Part shown: in pieces, positions 10,857 through 20,010 of the stretch | Numbering within the stretch: position 1 is the stretch's first letter | How the letters are laid out: each line of letters opens with the position of its first letter | Assembly (NCBI GenBank): GCA_040218145.1 | Contig: JAVJQK010000117.1 | Span: 1-64,000, forward strand | DNA length: 64,000 nt | Reading direction: 5' to 3' | Origin: Sandaracinaceae bacterium | Lineage (GTDB): Bacteria; Myxococcota_A; Polyangia; Polyangiales; Sandaracinaceae | Program-made: the position numbers and the translations under genes | Notes under the pieces: generated by a model | Told to the model about the DNA's origin: nothing | The model's database searches: none | What the model saw: the letters and a program-made list of their open reading frames with translations, nothing else

Positions 10857-11057
10857 GTGAGCGAGCTCGAGGGGATCATCGATGAAGCCCTTCCCCGCGG
10901 GCTCTATGCGGTGAGGCTGGACGACGGACGAACGATCCGCGCCACCCTCAGCACCCAGGCCAAGCGAATCACGGTCAAAGTCCTCCCGGGAGATAGAGTG
11001 CTGGTCGAGATCAGCACCTACGACCCCAGCCGCGGAAGAATCAAAGCACGGCTCTGA
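10857..11057 (+). CDS. infA: Translation initiation factor IF-1-like protein (short)
   Basis: This 66-aa OB-fold protein has the IF-1 pattern [20 protein letters not shown] and ends [23 protein letters not shown]-1 binds the ribosomal A site during initiation. It is shorter than the usual ~72 residues, and the middle segment is unusual ([16 protein letters not shown] in place of the common HISGKMRMHYIRIL-type segment). It starts with GTG after CAGAGGACAG. Its position before rpmJ supports the infA call, but a second, more typical IF-1 gene may exist elsewhere. Confidence 0.88.
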   Translation: MSELEGIIDEALPRGLYAVRLDDGRTIRATLSTQAKRITVKVLPGDRVLVEISTYDPSRGRIKARL

Positions 11058-11112
11058 GCCATCCAATCAGGCCGCGCGGAATCATCAGAGAGAGTACCTA
11101 GAGAGGCGAGTC

Positions 11113-11226
11113 ATGAAGGTGCGACCCAGCGTCAAGAAGATCTGTGACAAGTGCAAGATCGTCCGCCGCAAGCGCGTCGTGCGGGTGATCTGTGACAACC
11201 CGCGTCACAAGCAGCGTCAGGGCTGA
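11113..11226 (+). CDS. rpmJ: 50S ribosomal protein L36
   Basis: This short 37-aa gene reads [17 protein letters not shown] and ends [11 protein letters not shown]. Three cysteines (11, 14, 27) and His32 form the L36 zinc site, so this is the zinc-containing form. It stabilises 23S rRNA near the GTPase region. AGAGAGGCGAGTC precedes the ATG, and it lies between infA and rpsM as in many bacteria. Confidence 0.97.
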   Translation: MKVRPSVKKICDKCKIVRRKRVVRVICDNPRHKQRQG

Positions 11227-11269
11227 CGGCTCCGGCCGCACCTAGGCTCGAAAGAACGGAAACGCATCC

Positions 11270-11632
11270 ATGGCACGTATCGCCGGCGTCGACCTTCCCG
11301 GTCGCAAGCACATCATCATCTCGCTCCAGTACATCTACGGGATCGGTCCCCATCGGGCCAAAGTCATCTGCCAGAAGGCGGAGATCTCGGAGACCAAGAA
11401 GGCGGACGACCTCGACGAGAACGAGGTGCGTCGCATCCGCGAGGTGATCGACGCGACCTTCAAGGTCGAGGGTGACGCTCGCCGTGAGAAGGCGATGAAC
11501 ATCAAGCGGCTGATGGACCTGGGCTGCTACCGCGGCCTGCGTCACCGCCGTGGGCTGCCCGTACGCGGTCAGCGGACGCACACGAACTCTCGCACCCGCA
11601 AGGGCCCGCGTCGCGGCGCCGTGCGTCGTTGA
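11270..11632 (+). CDS. rpsM: 30S ribosomal protein S13
   Basis: This is a 120-aa S13 starting [19 protein letters not shown], with [13 protein letters not shown] and the basic end [23 protein letters not shown]13 contacts P-site tRNA and forms inter-subunit bridges. It is the first gene of the alpha-operon section. Confidence 0.98.
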   Translation: MARIAGVDLPGRKHIIISLQYIYGIGPHRAKVICQKAEISETKKADDLDENEVRRIREVIDATFKVEGDARREKAMNIKRLMDLGCYRGLRHRRGLPVRGQRTHTNSRTRKGPRRGAVRR

Positions 11633-11652
11633 AGGATCGGTAGGAGCACGAG

Positions 11653-12048
11653 ATGGCCAAGCCCAAGCAGCAGCGTGGCGGTAAGCGCAAGGCGAAGAAG
11701 AACGTCGCCAACGGCATCGCCCACATCCAGTCGACCTTCAACAACACGATCGTCACGATCACCGACCTCAATGGGAACGTGGTCAGCTGGTCGTCGGCCG
11801 GCGCGCGTGGCTTCAAGGGCTCGCGCAAGAGCACGCCCTTCGCCGCGCAGCTCGCGGCCGAGGACGCGGCGCGCAAAGCCCAGGACCACGGCATGCAGTC
11901 GGTCGCCATCTTCGTGAAGGGCCCCGGCGCCGGTCGCGAGAGCGCGCTCCGCGCGTTCCAGTCGGTCGGCATGCGCGTCACCCTGATCCGTGATGTGACC
12001 CCGATTCCCCACAACGGCTGCCGCCCGCCCAAGCGCCGCCGCGTCTGA
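11653..12048 (+). CDS. rpsK: 30S ribosomal protein S11
   Basis: This 131-aa S11 protein has [40 protein letters not shown] and the C-terminal [19 protein letters not shown]11 is on the 30S platform by the mRNA exit. It has a Lys-rich N-terminus ([15 protein letters not shown]). Confidence 0.98.
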   Translation: MAKPKQQRGGKRKAKKNVANGIAHIQSTFNNTIVTITDLNGNVVSWSSAGARGFKGSRKSTPFAAQLAAEDAARKAQDHGMQSVAIFVKGPGAGRESALRAFQSVGMRVTLIRDVTPIPHNGCRPPKRRRV

Positions 12049-12071
12049 GAAGTAGATAGGAACCGAGAACC

Positions 12072-12698
12072 ATGGCTCGCTACACCGGACCCTCCTGCAA
12101 GCTCTGCCGTCGTGAAGGGCTCAAGCTCTTCCTCAAGGGCGAGCGCTGCTACACCGACAAGTGCTCGTTCGACCGGCGGCCCTACCCGCCCGGTCAGCAC
12201 GGCCAGCGCCGCATCAAGTTCACCGAGTACGGCATCCGCCTTCGCGAGAAGCAGAAGGTTCGCCGCATCTACGGGATGCTCGAGCGCCAGTTCCGCAGCT
12301 ACTTCGAGAAGGCGGACAGCACCAAGGGCGTCACGGGCGAGAACTTCCTCGGCCTGCTCGAGCGTCGGCTCGACAGCGTGTCGTACCGCCTGGGCTTCGC
12401 CTGGACCCGGTCGGACGCGCGTCAGCTCGTTCGGCACCGTCACGTGCAGGTGAACGGCAAGACGGTCAACATCCCGTCTTACCTCGTGAAGCCCGGTGAC
12501 AAGATCACCATTCGCGAGCGCAGCAAGCAGAAGGGCCGCATCCTGGGCGCGCTCGAGGGCGTCGACCGGCGCGGTGTGCCGGAGTGGCTCGAGCTCGACA
12601 AGGAGAAGCTCGAGGGCACCGTCAAGACGATGCCGAACCGCGAAGAGATCACGCTCCCCATCCAGGAGCAGCTGATCGTCGAGTTCTACTCGCGCTAG
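12072..12698 (+). CDS. rpsD: 30S ribosomal protein S4, zinc type
   Basis: This is a 208-aa S4 with an N-terminal zinc knuckle (Cys9, Cys12, Cys26, Cys31) and a C-terminal S4 RNA-binding domain ([19 protein letters not shown], then [20 protein letters not shown]). S4 starts 30S assembly and, in E. coli, represses the alpha operon through an mRNA pseudoknot. Two interleaved stems begin 3 bases after its stop codon. Confidence 0.98.
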   Translation: MARYTGPSCKLCRREGLKLFLKGERCYTDKCSFDRRPYPPGQHGQRRIKFTEYGIRLREKQKVRRIYGMLERQFRSYFEKADSTKGVTGENFLGLLERRLDSVSYRLGFAWTRSDARQLVRHRHVQVNGKTVNIPSYLVKPGDKITIRERSKQKGRILGALEGVDRRGVPEWLELDKEKLEGTVKTMPNREEITLPIQEQLIVEFYSR

Positions 12699-12700
12699 AG

Positions 12701-12739
12701 CGTCTCGAGGTAGGACGCGTTTCGAGACGAAGCGCGTCC
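12701..12739 (+). promoter_or_regulatory. Interleaved stems (pseudoknot-like) between rpsD and rpoA
   Basis: CGTCTCGA (12701-12708) pairs perfectly with TCGAGACG (12722-12729), and GGACGCG (12713-12719) pairs perfectly with CGCGTCC (12733-12739). The order is A-B-A'-B', which allows either an H-type pseudoknot or two mutually exclusive hairpins. It starts 3 bases after the rpsD stop and lies 57 bases before rpoA. The loop that must cross the 8-bp stem is only 3 bases, so full simultaneous pairing may be strained. Confidence 0.5.
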
Positions 12740-12795
12740 GCCGACGCCCAGGCCACACAGCCCCGCACCGCCGATAGAGCCGCCGGAGAAGATTC

Positions 12796-13836
12796 ATGTC
12801 CGAGACCCAGTCCACGCAGAGTCAGTTCATCGCCCGCAACTGGCGTGACCTCATCAAGCCGAAGAGCGTGCCCGTCGATCAGGACAGCCTGACCGACTAC
12901 TACGGCAAGTTCGCCTGCGAGCCCCTCGAGCGGACCTTCGGCACCACGCTGGGCAACGCGCTTCGTCGCACGCTGCTCAACTCGCTGCAGGGCGCGGCCA
13001 TCACCGCGGTGAAGATCGACGGCGCGCTCCACGAGTTCACCTCGGTGCCGGACGTCGTCGAAGACGTCACGGACATCGTGCTGAACCTCAAGGAGGTCGT
13101 GGTCCGGGCGCACACCCCGAAGACCCACACCGTCCGCATCGAGAAGGAAGGCCCGGCCGTGGTCACCGCGGGCGACATCCAGGTCTCCGACCAGGTCGAG
13201 ATCCTCAACCCCGACCACGTCATCTGCAGCGTCTCCAAGGGTGGCCGCTTCAGCGCGGAGCTCACCATCAACGTGGGCCGCGGCTACGTGCCCGCCGAGC
13301 GCAACAAGGCGCCGGGCCAGCCCATCGGCACCATCGCCATCGACGCGCTGTTCTCGCCGATCAAGAAGGTGAACTACACGGTCACCAACGCCCGCGTCGG
13401 CCAGATCACCGACTACGACAAGCTCACCCTCGAGGTGTGGACCAACGGGTCGGTCAAGCCGCAGGACGCCGTCGCGTACGCCGCGAAGATCCTCAAGGAC
13501 CAGCTCACCATCTTCATCAACTTCGAGGAAGAGGACGAGAGCCTCGTCCGCGAAGAGGAGGAGGAGGAGCCGCTCAACGAGAACCTCTTCCGCTCGGTGG
13601 AGGAGCTCGAGCTGTCGGTCCGCTCGGCGAACTGCCTGCAGAACGCGAACATCCACATCATCGGCGAGCTGGTGCAGCGCACCGAGGCCGAGATGCTCAA
13701 GACGAAGAACTTCGGCCGGAAGTCCCTGAAGGAGATCAAAGAGATCCTCGCGGACATGGGGCTCTCCCTCGGCATGAAGATCGACAACTGGCCGCAGATG
13801 CTGGAGCGCTGGAAGTCCCAGCAGAACAACGGCTGA
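12796..13836 (+). CDS. rpoA: DNA-directed RNA polymerase subunit alpha
   Basis: This is a 346-aa alpha subunit. The N-terminal domain has [20 protein letters not shown] and the dimer/beta contact regions. A Glu-rich linker ([17 protein letters not shown]) leads to the C-terminal domain with [17 protein letters not shown] and [16 protein letters not shown], which binds UP elements and activators. The start follows GCCGGAGAAGATTC. Confidence 0.98.
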   Translation: MSETQSTQSQFIARNWRDLIKPKSVPVDQDSLTDYYGKFACEPLERTFGTTLGNALRRTLLNSLQGAAITAVKIDGALHEFTSVPDVVEDVTDIVLNLKEVVVRAHTPKTHTVRIEKEGPAVVTAGDIQVSDQVEILNPDHVICSVSKGGRFSAELTINVGRGYVPAERNKAPGQPIGTIAIDALFSPIKKVNYTVTNARVGQITDYDKLTLEVWTNGSVKPQDAVAYAAKILKDQLTIFINFEEEDESLVREEEEEEPLNENLFRSVEELELSVRSANCLQNANIHIIGELVQRTEAEMLKTKNFGRKSLKEIKEILADMGLSLGMKIDNWPQMLERWKSQQNNG

Positions 13837-13884
13837 CGAACCAAGCGGCGCCCGTGGCGCCGCGTTCATTCGAGGAATCCTCCC

Positions 13885-14376
13885 ATGCGACATCGGAAGG
13901 CTGGTCGAAAGTTCGGCCGCAACACTTCGCACCGGCGGGCCATGTTCCGGAATCTCACCGGCAACCTGGTGCTGCACGAGCGCATCGAGACCACCGAGGC
14001 GAAGGCCAAGGAGCTGCGCCGGATCGCCGAGCGCATGATCACCCGCGCCATCCGCCTGGGTGACGACCTCACGGTCGACGTGCAGAAGCTCGACGACGAG
14101 GAGCGCTCCCGCGTGCTCTCGCGCCGGACCCACGCGCAGCGTCAGGTCGCGCGCTTCGTGCCGCGTCGCCTCGTGCGCACGAACCCGGACGGCACGACCG
14201 ACGAGATCGACATCGTGCACAAGATCTTCCACGACATCGCGCCGCGGTACGTCGAGCGTGCCAAGGCCGACAAGGGTGGCGGATACACCCGGATCACCAA
14301 GATGCTGAGCCGCAAGGGCGACAACGCCCCGATGGCGCTCATCGAGATCCTCGAGGGCGAAGAGGTCGAAGCCTAG
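13885..14376 (+). CDS. rplQ: 50S ribosomal protein L17
   Basis: This L17 protein begins [24 protein letters not shown], with [16 protein letters not shown]. At 163 aa it is longer than the ~127 aa of E. coli L17; the extra part is a middle and C-terminal extension (for example [18 protein letters not shown]) before the conserved-style [22 protein letters not shown] end. It is the last gene of the superoperon and is followed by a terminator. Confidence 0.97.
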   Translation: MRHRKAGRKFGRNTSHRRAMFRNLTGNLVLHERIETTEAKAKELRRIAERMITRAIRLGDDLTVDVQKLDDEERSRVLSRRTHAQRQVARFVPRRLVRTNPDGTTDEIDIVHKIFHDIAPRYVERAKADKGGGYTRITKMLSRKGDNAPMALIEILEGEEVEA

Positions 14377-14404
14377 GCTTCCGCACCGACGCTCGCGTCC
14401 GAAG

Positions 14405-14440
14405 CGCGCCGACGGGATCCTCCCGCCGGCGCGTTCTTGC
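14405..14440 (+). terminator. Rho-independent terminator after rplQ
   Basis: CGCGCCG + CGGG (14405-14416, with A14412 unpaired) pairs with CCCG + CGGCGCG (14422-14433, C26 unpaired) around ATCCT, followed by TTCTTGC. It lies between the convergent rplQ and kinase genes and would end the ribosomal transcript. Confidence 0.7.
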
Positions 14441-14442
14441 GT

Positions 14443-15768
14443 TCAGAACAGGAACAGCCAGGCGCAGGCGAGGCTGAGCAGGGCGAGCACGAAGAACGCC
14501 GCCACGAGCGCCCCCACCCAGACCGCGCGCGCCACCGGCAGCACCGGCGCGGTCGAGGTGTGCCCCGAGAACGGGGAGCGCTCGGCGGGGGCGGACGAGG
14601 CGACGCTCGCGGCGAGCTGCGGCGCCGAGCCACCACCCCGCCGCCTCAGCTCCGCCGCCCGGTCGGCGTTGGCCCAGACACCCGGCGCCATCGCGTAGGG
14701 ACGCCAGCGCGGCTTCGGGCCGCGGTCGGGACCCAGGCCCGCCACGACCGGCTCGCTCGGCGGCTCGGGAGCGCTCTGTGGCGCCGTCGGCGGCGCGGGG
14801 CGCGGATCGTCGACGGCCACCTGCGCGCGCCGACGTCGTCGTGGCTCGCGGTCCCGGAGGTCGCGCACCACCTGGCCGAGCGCGCGGCGCGCCGACGCGA
14901 CCGATGTCAGCGGCGCGAGGGCCTCGGCCAGCGCTCCCGCGTCCTGGAAGCGGTCTTCGGGGCGGCGCGCGAGGAGGCGCTCGACGATCATCGACATGGA
15001 CTCGGGGAGATGGGGCGCGACCTCGCGAATGGGGGTTCGACGGCCCTCGCTGAGCGCCATCATCGCCGCCACGTCCGTCGCCCCTCGATAGGGCCGCTGG
15101 CCCGCGAGGCACTCGAAGAGCACCACACCGAGCGAGAAGAGGTCGCTGCGCGGGTCGTTTCGCGTGACCCCCTCGAGCTGCTCCGGCGCCATGTACCAGA
15201 CGTTGCCCCGCACGTGCTCGCTCCGGGTCAAGGGCGACTCGTTGAGCGCCTTCGAGATGCCGAAGTCCGTGAGCTTCACGTCGCCATCGAGGCTCACCAT
15301 GATGTTCGCGGGCGAGACGTCCCGGTGCACGACGACGCCCAGCCGCCCGCCGCGGGTGTGGGCGTGCTGCAGCGCCTCGGCGATCTCCATCCCGAGCAGC
15401 GCCACGAGCTGGACGGGGACCTGTCGCGGCTCGGGCAGGACGCGGAGGAGCCGGCGCAGGTCCATCCCCTCGACCAGCTCCAGCGCCAGGTAATGGCAGC
15501 CGCCGTCCGAGCCGAAGTCGACGACCCGGGTGACGTTCCGGTGCGACAGCGACGCCGCCACGCGCGCCTCGCGCTCGAAGAGCTTCACGAAGTCGCGGTC
15601 GGTCGAATACGCCGGCAGCACCCGCTTGACGCACACCCGCTGCTCGAACCCCCCGGGCCCTCGCCGCACGCCCTCGAACGCCTCGGCCATGCCTCCTGCG
15701 CCCAGGCGCCGCTCGATCTCGAACGGGCCGATCCTCTCTGGCCCGCTTTTCAGTTGTCGTTCGACCAT
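14443..15768 (-). CDS. Tail-anchored Hanks-type Ser/Thr protein kinase
   Basis: This 441-aa protein has a complete kinase domain at about residues 12-290: Gly loop GAGGMAEAF, the lysine in VCVKRVL, catalytic HRDVSPANIM, DFGIS, and APEQ. A Pro/Arg-rich linker follows. One hydrophobic segment (VWVGALVAAFFVLALLSLAC) lies at the extreme C-terminus, so the kinase should face the cytoplasm with almost nothing outside. The start has GGAGGTAGAGGG before it. It lies 88 bases downstream of a membrane protein gene on the same strand. Its substrate is unknown. Confidence 0.93.
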   Translation of the reverse strand: MVERQLKSGPERIGPFEIERRLGAGGMAEAFEGVRRGPGGFEQRVCVKRVLPAYSTDRDFVKLFEREARVAASLSHRNVTRVVDFGSDGGCHYLALELVEGMDLRRLLRVLPEPRQVPVQLVALLGMEIAEALQHAHTRGGRLGVVVHRDVSPANIMVSLDGDVKLTDFGISKALNESPLTRSEHVRGNVWYMAPEQLEGVTRNDPRSDLFSLGVVLFECLAGQRPYRGATDVAAMMALSEGRRTPIREVAPHLPESMSMIVERLLARRPEDRFQDAGALAEALAPLTSVASARRALGQVVRDLRDREPRRRRRAQVAVDDPRPAPPTAPQSAPEPPSEPVVAGLGPDRGPKPRWRPYAMAPGVWANADRAAELRRRGGGSAPQLAASVASSAPAERSPFSGHTSTAPVLPVARAVWVGALVAAFFVLALLSLACAWLFLF

Positions 15769-15856
15769 CCCTCTACCTCCACGCTCGCCGGCTCATCGGC
15801 GAAGGGAGGCAGCGGTTGCGTGGGATTCGCCACGTCGAGTCGCGCGCGCCGCGGAG

Positions 15857-17344
15857 TTACCCCGGGAGGGTCTGATCGGCGAGCGTCACGTCGGCCTCGG
15901 GCAGGCTTGGCGCCTCGAGGGTCTCGTCCAGGGTCGTGTCGTCCAGCGCGGGGTCGACGGCTTCCGTTCGCCGGGGGCGCCACAGGAGCGCGAGCCCCAG
16001 GAGGACCATGATGCCGGCCGCGGCGAAGCCCCAGCGCTCTCGGGCGGTTCCGCGGGCCGACGCCCTGGCCGTGCTCGGCACCGAGGCGAGCGCCGCCACC
16101 GCGGCCTCGTCCGTGGGGTGTGCCTCGTAGTGACGGGCGTCCAGCACGCCCCGCGCTCGGTCGAGCTCCGCCTGCGCGCGACCGACGGCGCCTCGCCAGG
16201 CGCTCGCCCGCGGGTGCTCCGGCGCCAGCCGGAGGGCGCGTCGATGTGCCCAGGCGGCGTCGGCAAAGCGCCCCTCTTCGAGCCACGCAGACCCGAGCTG
16301 AGCGTAGCCTTCGGCCACCGGATCGGCGGCCTCGAGCTCGGGCGCGCGCGCGAGCACCGCGTCGAAGCGAGCGCGCATCGTCTCCAGATCGCCAGCGTCT
16401 CGCGCCGCGATGCCTTCGTCCAGCGCCGCGCGCACCGGGGCGAGCCGGCGCGCGTCGACGTGCTCGTAGAGCTGCTCGGTCAGGCGTCGCCAGCCCCACT
16501 CCCGCGGCGCGTGCTCGCCCGTCTCGTTGTGGTGAGCCGTGCGCAAGATCCAGATCGCGTTGCCGCCGTACTGCTCCATCGCCCAGCGCGCGGCGTGCCG
16601 GACGCTGCGGCGCTCGCTGTCGACGTAGGAGACGATGACGCGCATGGCGCTCTGCATCCGGATCGACGCGTAGGCGCGCAGCACGTCGGGGAGCTGCGCC
16701 TCGTCGAGGGATTGCACGACGCGTCCCGGGTCCTCGGCCCCGAGGTGCTCGACGGCCCAGCGTGACCAGCGGCGCACGTAGCGGTCGTCGTGCCCGCGCG
16801 CCGTGATCGCGGCCGCCAGCACGCCCGCTCCGCGCCGCCGCACCCAGTTGCGCGCTTCGGGCAGCCACAGACCCTCGTCGAGCGCGATCACGCGGAAGGC
16901 GAGGGTGTGGGCGGCGTGGGTGCCGATGTGTTCGAGCGAGCGAAAGAGCAAGAGCGGCTCGGCCATCAGCCGCACGCGCAGCCGCTCCATGTCGATGGTG
17001 TGGGTCTGGTTCAGCTCGACCAGCACGCCGGGCGCGATGTCGGGGTCCTCGCCCTCGGCCGGGCTGCCGTGTCGGCGAAAGCGGTTGAGGATGTCGCTGG
17101 CCCAGTTACGGGGAGGGCGGCTGCGGCTCAGGCTCTCCAGGCGCGCCTCGATGGCGGGGAGGTCGTCCTCGCTCAGCCCGGTCAGCGTGTCGTAGGCGGA
17201 CTGGCGCGCTTCGGCGTCCTCACCGACGAGCTGGGCGCCGAGGGTCTCGAGGCGAGCGACGTCCTCTTCGTCGGGCTGGGCCGCCGCGACGCCGCGGAAG
17301 GGAGCGCAAGCCAGCACGCAGAGCGCGAGGATCAGCGCGCCCAC
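15857..17344 (-). CDS. Exported repeat-rich (HEAT/TPR-like) membrane protein
   Basis: Product family not recognised. From the GTG at 17344 it is a 495-aa protein with a signal-like segment (VGALILALCVLACAPFRGVA). A large helical region resembles HEAT repeats, and a TPR-like part (YAQLGSAWLEEGRFADAAWA) follows. One membrane segment (GFAAAGIMVLLGLALLW) lies at about 435-455, with an acidic 40-residue tail beyond. The frame opens further upstream at 17434 but would then overlap acyP. Its neighbour is a membrane-tethered kinase, which suggests a shared pathway. Confidence 0.72.
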   Translation of the reverse strand: MGALILALCVLACAPFRGVAAAQPDEEDVARLETLGAQLVGEDAEARQSAYDTLTGLSEDDLPAIEARLESLSRSRPPRNWASDILNRFRRHGSPAEGEDPDIAPGVLVELNQTHTIDMERLRVRLMAEPLLLFRSLEHIGTHAAHTLAFRVIALDEGLWLPEARNWVRRRGAGVLAAAITARGHDDRYVRRWSRWAVEHLGAEDPGRVVQSLDEAQLPDVLRAYASIRMQSAMRVIVSYVDSERRSVRHAARWAMEQYGGNAIWILRTAHHNETGEHAPREWGWRRLTEQLYEHVDARRLAPVRAALDEGIAARDAGDLETMRARFDAVLARAPELEAADPVAEGYAQLGSAWLEEGRFADAAWAHRRALRLAPEHPRASAWRGAVGRAQAELDRARGVLDARHYEAHPTDEAAVAALASVPSTARASARGTARERWGFAAAGIMVLLGLALLWRPRRTEAVDPALDDTTLDETLEAPSLPEADVTLADQTLPG

Positions 17345-17382
17345 CCTGGCTCGCGGGCGGGGGCAGGGGCCTGACCCGCGGA

Positions 17383-17664
17383 TCAGCGGGTCACGATCCG
17401 GAAGTCGGGATATTCGCCGGTGTAGCTTCGCCATCGCGTCTCGACCTTGTCGACGCGCGCGGTCGAGGGGCCGTGTTGCGCCCAGGCGAGGAAGTCCTTC
17501 ACCTGGTCCTCCTCGCCTTCGGCGACGAGCTCCACGGCCCCATCGTTGCGGTTCTTCACCCAGCCCGTGAGGCCGAGGCCCCGCGCTTCACGCTGCGCGG
17601 AGGCTCTGAAGTACACGCCCTGAACCCGACCGCGCACGACGAGGTGAATTCGCTTCTGTGCCAT
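17383..17664 (-). CDS. acyP: Acylphosphatase
   Basis: This 93-aa enzyme hydrolyses carboxyl-phosphate bonds in acyl phosphates. It has the family signature [18 protein letters not shown], with the catalytic Arg in VYFRA, and the second motif [17 protein letters not shown], with the catalytic Asn in WVKN. Length is normal. A strong Shine-Dalgarno, AGGAGGAGAACC, precedes the ATG. It lies between a lipoprotein and a membrane protein on the same strand. Confidence 0.95.
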   Translation of the reverse strand: MAQKRIHLVVRGRVQGVYFRASAQREARGLGLTGWVKNRNDGAVELVAEGEEDQVKDFLAWAQHGPSTARVDKVETRWRSYTGEYPDFRIVTR

Positions 17665-17720
17665 GGGGTTCTCCTCCTAGTAACCGGGCGGGGCGCCGCC
17701 CTCCAAGAAAGCGACGACGA

Positions 17721-18539
17721 TCACTCCGCGAGCGGGCCCGCTCGAACGATCAGGTGATACGCGCCGCGGCCGCCACCCTGGTAGGTCGTCGCCCGGATGA
17801 TGTACACGCCGCTCGCCTCGGGTTGGTAGACGAGGCGCGAGTTCGTCCCCTCGCCGCCGTCGTCGTCCTCCGCGACGGAGGACCCCCCGGGGCCGATCAG
17901 GGTCACGAAGGTGTCGAAGTCGCCGCTCGTCATCTGGACCTCGAGACCCCACCCCGCCTCGAGCTCGATCGGGTAGTCGTCGTGGGGGCGGTCGCCGTCG
18001 TCCCGCGGGTCCTCGTCGGTCAGCTCGCCGTCGACCGCGCCCGCCACCGGCTCCGAGCTCGCCTCCCCGTACTCCTCCTCGAGGCCGTGCTCTTCGATGG
18101 CGGCGGTCAGCGCGTCGACGCAGCGGTTCATCAGCGCCTCGAGCGCGGTGGCGTCGGTCCGCAGGGCGTCGGCCTCGTCCCGCGCCGCGGTCTGCTCCGC
18201 CGGCGAGAGCGTCGCCGGGTCGACGCCCCCCATCCGCTCCTCGAACGCGCGATGGCGCGCCTCGAGCACCAGGGTGTCCCGATGCATGCGGAGGCAGATG
18301 CGCTGCGTGTCGACGAGCGTCGGGGAGGTCAGCTCGATGGCGTCGATGGCGTCGAGCGCGGCGGCCCGCTCGTCGGACGGCATCTGCGCGACGGCTTCGA
18401 GCCGCTCGAGGAGGTCACGGGCCTGGTCCGCGGCGTCGGGCGCGGGCGTCGCCTCCGTGGAGGTCTCGGTCTGCGGAGCGGGGGCTCCCGCGCAGGCGAA
18501 CGAGAGCAGCGCGGCGAACGTGAGCGGGAGACGCGTCAT
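17721..18539 (-). CDS. PPC-domain lipoprotein
   Basis: This is a 272-aa protein starting [18 protein letters not shown], a lipoprotein signal with Cys16 as the likely acylated residue. The middle is helical and charged, with a long acidic spacer. The C-terminus (about 185-272) fits the bacterial pre-peptidase C-terminal fold: [21 protein letters not shown], then [20 protein letters not shown] and [10 protein letters not shown]. This fold is usually a secreted beta-sandwich. A similar domain is seen at the end of the kinase at 50673-52481. The start was placed at 18539 because it gives the lipobox. Confidence 0.82.
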   Translation of the reverse strand: MTRLPLTFAALLSFACAGAPAPQTETSTEATPAPDAADQARDLLERLEAVAQMPSDERAAALDAIDAIELTSPTLVDTQRICLRMHRDTLVLEARHRAFEERMGGVDPATLSPAEQTAARDEADALRTDATALEALMNRCVDALTAAIEEHGLEEEYGEASSEPVAGAVDGELTDEDPRDDGDRPHDDYPIELEAGWGLEVQMTSGDFDTFVTLIGPGGSSVAEDDDGGEGTNSRLVYQPEASGVYIIRATTYQGGGRGAYHLIVRAGPLAE

Positions 18540-18599
18540 CGGGCGAGGTCCTACCACGTCAGGCCCTTGCGGTCCCGGGTGGGATCCACTAAGACTCCC

Positions 18600-18625
18600 G
18601 GCCCCCTCTCATCTTCGGAGGGGCC
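18600..18625 (+). promoter_or_regulatory. Hairpin in the rpmE leader
   Basis: GGCCCC-TC (18600-18608, one C bulged) pairs with GA-GGGGCC (18618-18625) around a 9-base loop. It ends 11 bases before the rpmE ATG and directly before AGAGG, the likely Shine-Dalgarno. Ribosomal protein L31 is autoregulated through its leader in some bacteria; a similar role here is inference. Confidence 0.4.
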
Positions 18626-18636
18626 CAGAGGTCAAC

Positions 18637-18903
18637 ATGAAAGCCGGAATTCACCCCGAATACCACGACGCGGTCATCACCTGCGCGTGTGGCGCCACCC
18701 ACAACACCCGCTCCACCGCCGGCTCGTACGCCGTCGACATCTGCAGCGAGTGCCACCCGTTCTACACGGGCAAGCAGCGCATCATGGACACGGCCGGTCG
18801 GGTCGAGAAGTTCAAGCGCAAGTACGCGAAGGTCGCCGAGAAGAAGGCCGCCGACCAGAAGGCCAAGGACGAGGCCGCGGCCGCCGAGACCGCCGAAGCC
18901 TGA
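18637..18903 (+). CDS. rpmE: 50S ribosomal protein L31, zinc type
   Basis: This 88-aa L31 protein has four zinc-ligand cysteines (16, 18, 36, 39) in [14 protein letters not shown] and [15 protein letters not shown]31 bridges the subunit heads. The family body is ~70 residues; here a charged Lys/Ala/Glu tail ([20 protein letters not shown]) is added. It is followed by DUF1385 and prfA, the common rpmE-prfA context. Confidence 0.96.
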   Translation: MKAGIHPEYHDAVITCACGATHNTRSTAGSYAVDICSECHPFYTGKQRIMDTAGRVEKFKRKYAKVAEKKAADQKAKDEAAAAETAEA

Positions 18904-18939
18904 TCCCGAGACCTTTTGCCGCACCCTTCTGAAGTGCGT

Positions 18940-18981
18940 GCCGAACCCCCCGGCTGCATCCGCGGGGGTTCGGCCTTACAT
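18940..18981 (+). terminator. Strong terminator after rpmE
   Basis: GCCGAACCCCC (18940-18950) pairs perfectly over 11 bp with GGGGGTTCGGC (18964-18974), followed by CTTACATT. It lies between rpmE and the DUF1385 gene and ends 8 bases before the GTG at 18990. Confidence 0.8.
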
Positions 18982-18989
18982 TACCCGCC

Positions 18990-20000
18990 GTGAGCGACAC
19001 GAAGCCGTACATCGGCGGCCAGGCCGTCATCGAGGGCGTCATGATGCGTGCGCCCGGTTGCATGACCGTGGCCGTCCGCAAGCCGGACGGGGGCATCGCC
19101 ATCACCGAGGGGCCGCTGGTCTCCCGGATGGCAGGCTCCAAGCTCTGGAAGCTCCCCGGGTTCCGCGGCGTCATGACGCTGGTCGAGTCCCTCAAGCTCG
19201 GCTACTCGGCGCTGCGCTTCAGCGCCGAGCAGCAGATGACCGAGGAGGAGCGCGCCAAGGGCGGCGGCGGCGGCGCGATGTGGATCTCCGTCGTCGCGGC
19301 GCTCTTGATCTTCGTGGCGCTGCCTCAGCTCGCCGCCGAGCGCACGGGCAGCTTCCTCGGCCTCGATCTCGACGTGCAGGACTGGCAGTTCCACGCGCTG
19401 ACCGGCGGGTTCAAGCTGCTCGTCTTCACGCTCTACCTCTTCGCCATCAGCCGGCTCGAGGACGTGCGGCGCGTGTTCCAGTATCACGGCGCCGAGCACA
19501 AGACGATCTTCGCCTACGAGGCGGGCTTGCCGCTCACGGTCGAGAACGTGCGCGCCCAGTCCACCCTGCACCCGCGCTGCGGCACGACCTTCCTCATCGT
19601 CGTCATCCTCGTGTCGATCCTCGTCGGCTCGGCGGTCACGCCGCTGCTCCTGCCGACCGCGGACGGGCTCGAAGCCCAGCTGCTCACCCTCGCCATCCGG
19701 ATCGGTCTGCTCCCGCCCATCGCCGCGATCAGCTACGAGCTGCAGCGGCTGAGCGCGCGGTACTGCACGACGGGGCCGCTCCAGGTGCTGCTCTGGCCGG
19801 GCTTCCTGTTCCAGAAGATCACCACGCGTGAGCCGGACGACCAGCAGATCGAGATCGCGATCGCCGCGATGCGCGCCGCGATGTGGCGCGAGGAGACCGG
19901 CGAGGACGCCGAGGCGGACGCCTCTCCGCTCGAGTTCCCCAGCTTCGAGAGCTTCCTCGAGGGCGTCGAGACCCTGCGCCCGCTGAGGGCCGCAGCCTGA
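18990..20000 (+). CDS. DUF1385 family membrane protein
   Basis: This 336-aa protein belongs to DUF1385 (YqhQ-like), a family without a settled function. The signatures are YIGGQAVIEGVMMRAPGC at the N-terminus and YHGAEHKTIFAYEAGLPLT with HPRCGTTFLI in the middle. Several hydrophobic segments (about 100-115, 130-150, 200-225, 235-255) indicate an inner-membrane protein. It starts with GTG and lies between rpmE and prfA, a frequent arrangement. No Shine-Dalgarno is seen. Confidence 0.9.
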   Translation: MSDTKPYIGGQAVIEGVMMRAPGCMTVAVRKPDGGIAITEGPLVSRMAGSKLWKLPGFRGVMTLVESLKLGYSALRFSAEQQMTEEERAKGGGGGAMWISVVAALLIFVALPQLAAERTGSFLGLDLDVQDWQFHALTGGFKLLVFTLYLFAISRLEDVRRVFQYHGAEHKTIFAYEAGLPLTVENVRAQSTLHPRCGTTFLIVVILVSILVGSAVTPLLLPTADGLEAQLLTLAIRIGLLPPIAAISYELQRLSARYCTTGPLQVLLWPGFLFQKITTREPDDQQIEIAIAAMRAAMWREETGEDAEADASPLEFPSFESFLEGVETLRPLRAAA

Positions 20001-20010
20001 CTCGGTCCCC

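Noticed and set aside
18977-18990. TACATT 7 bases before the DUF1385 start as a leaderless promoter
   Set aside because: No -35-like hexamer is found and it lies in the tail of the rpmE terminator, so it was not called.
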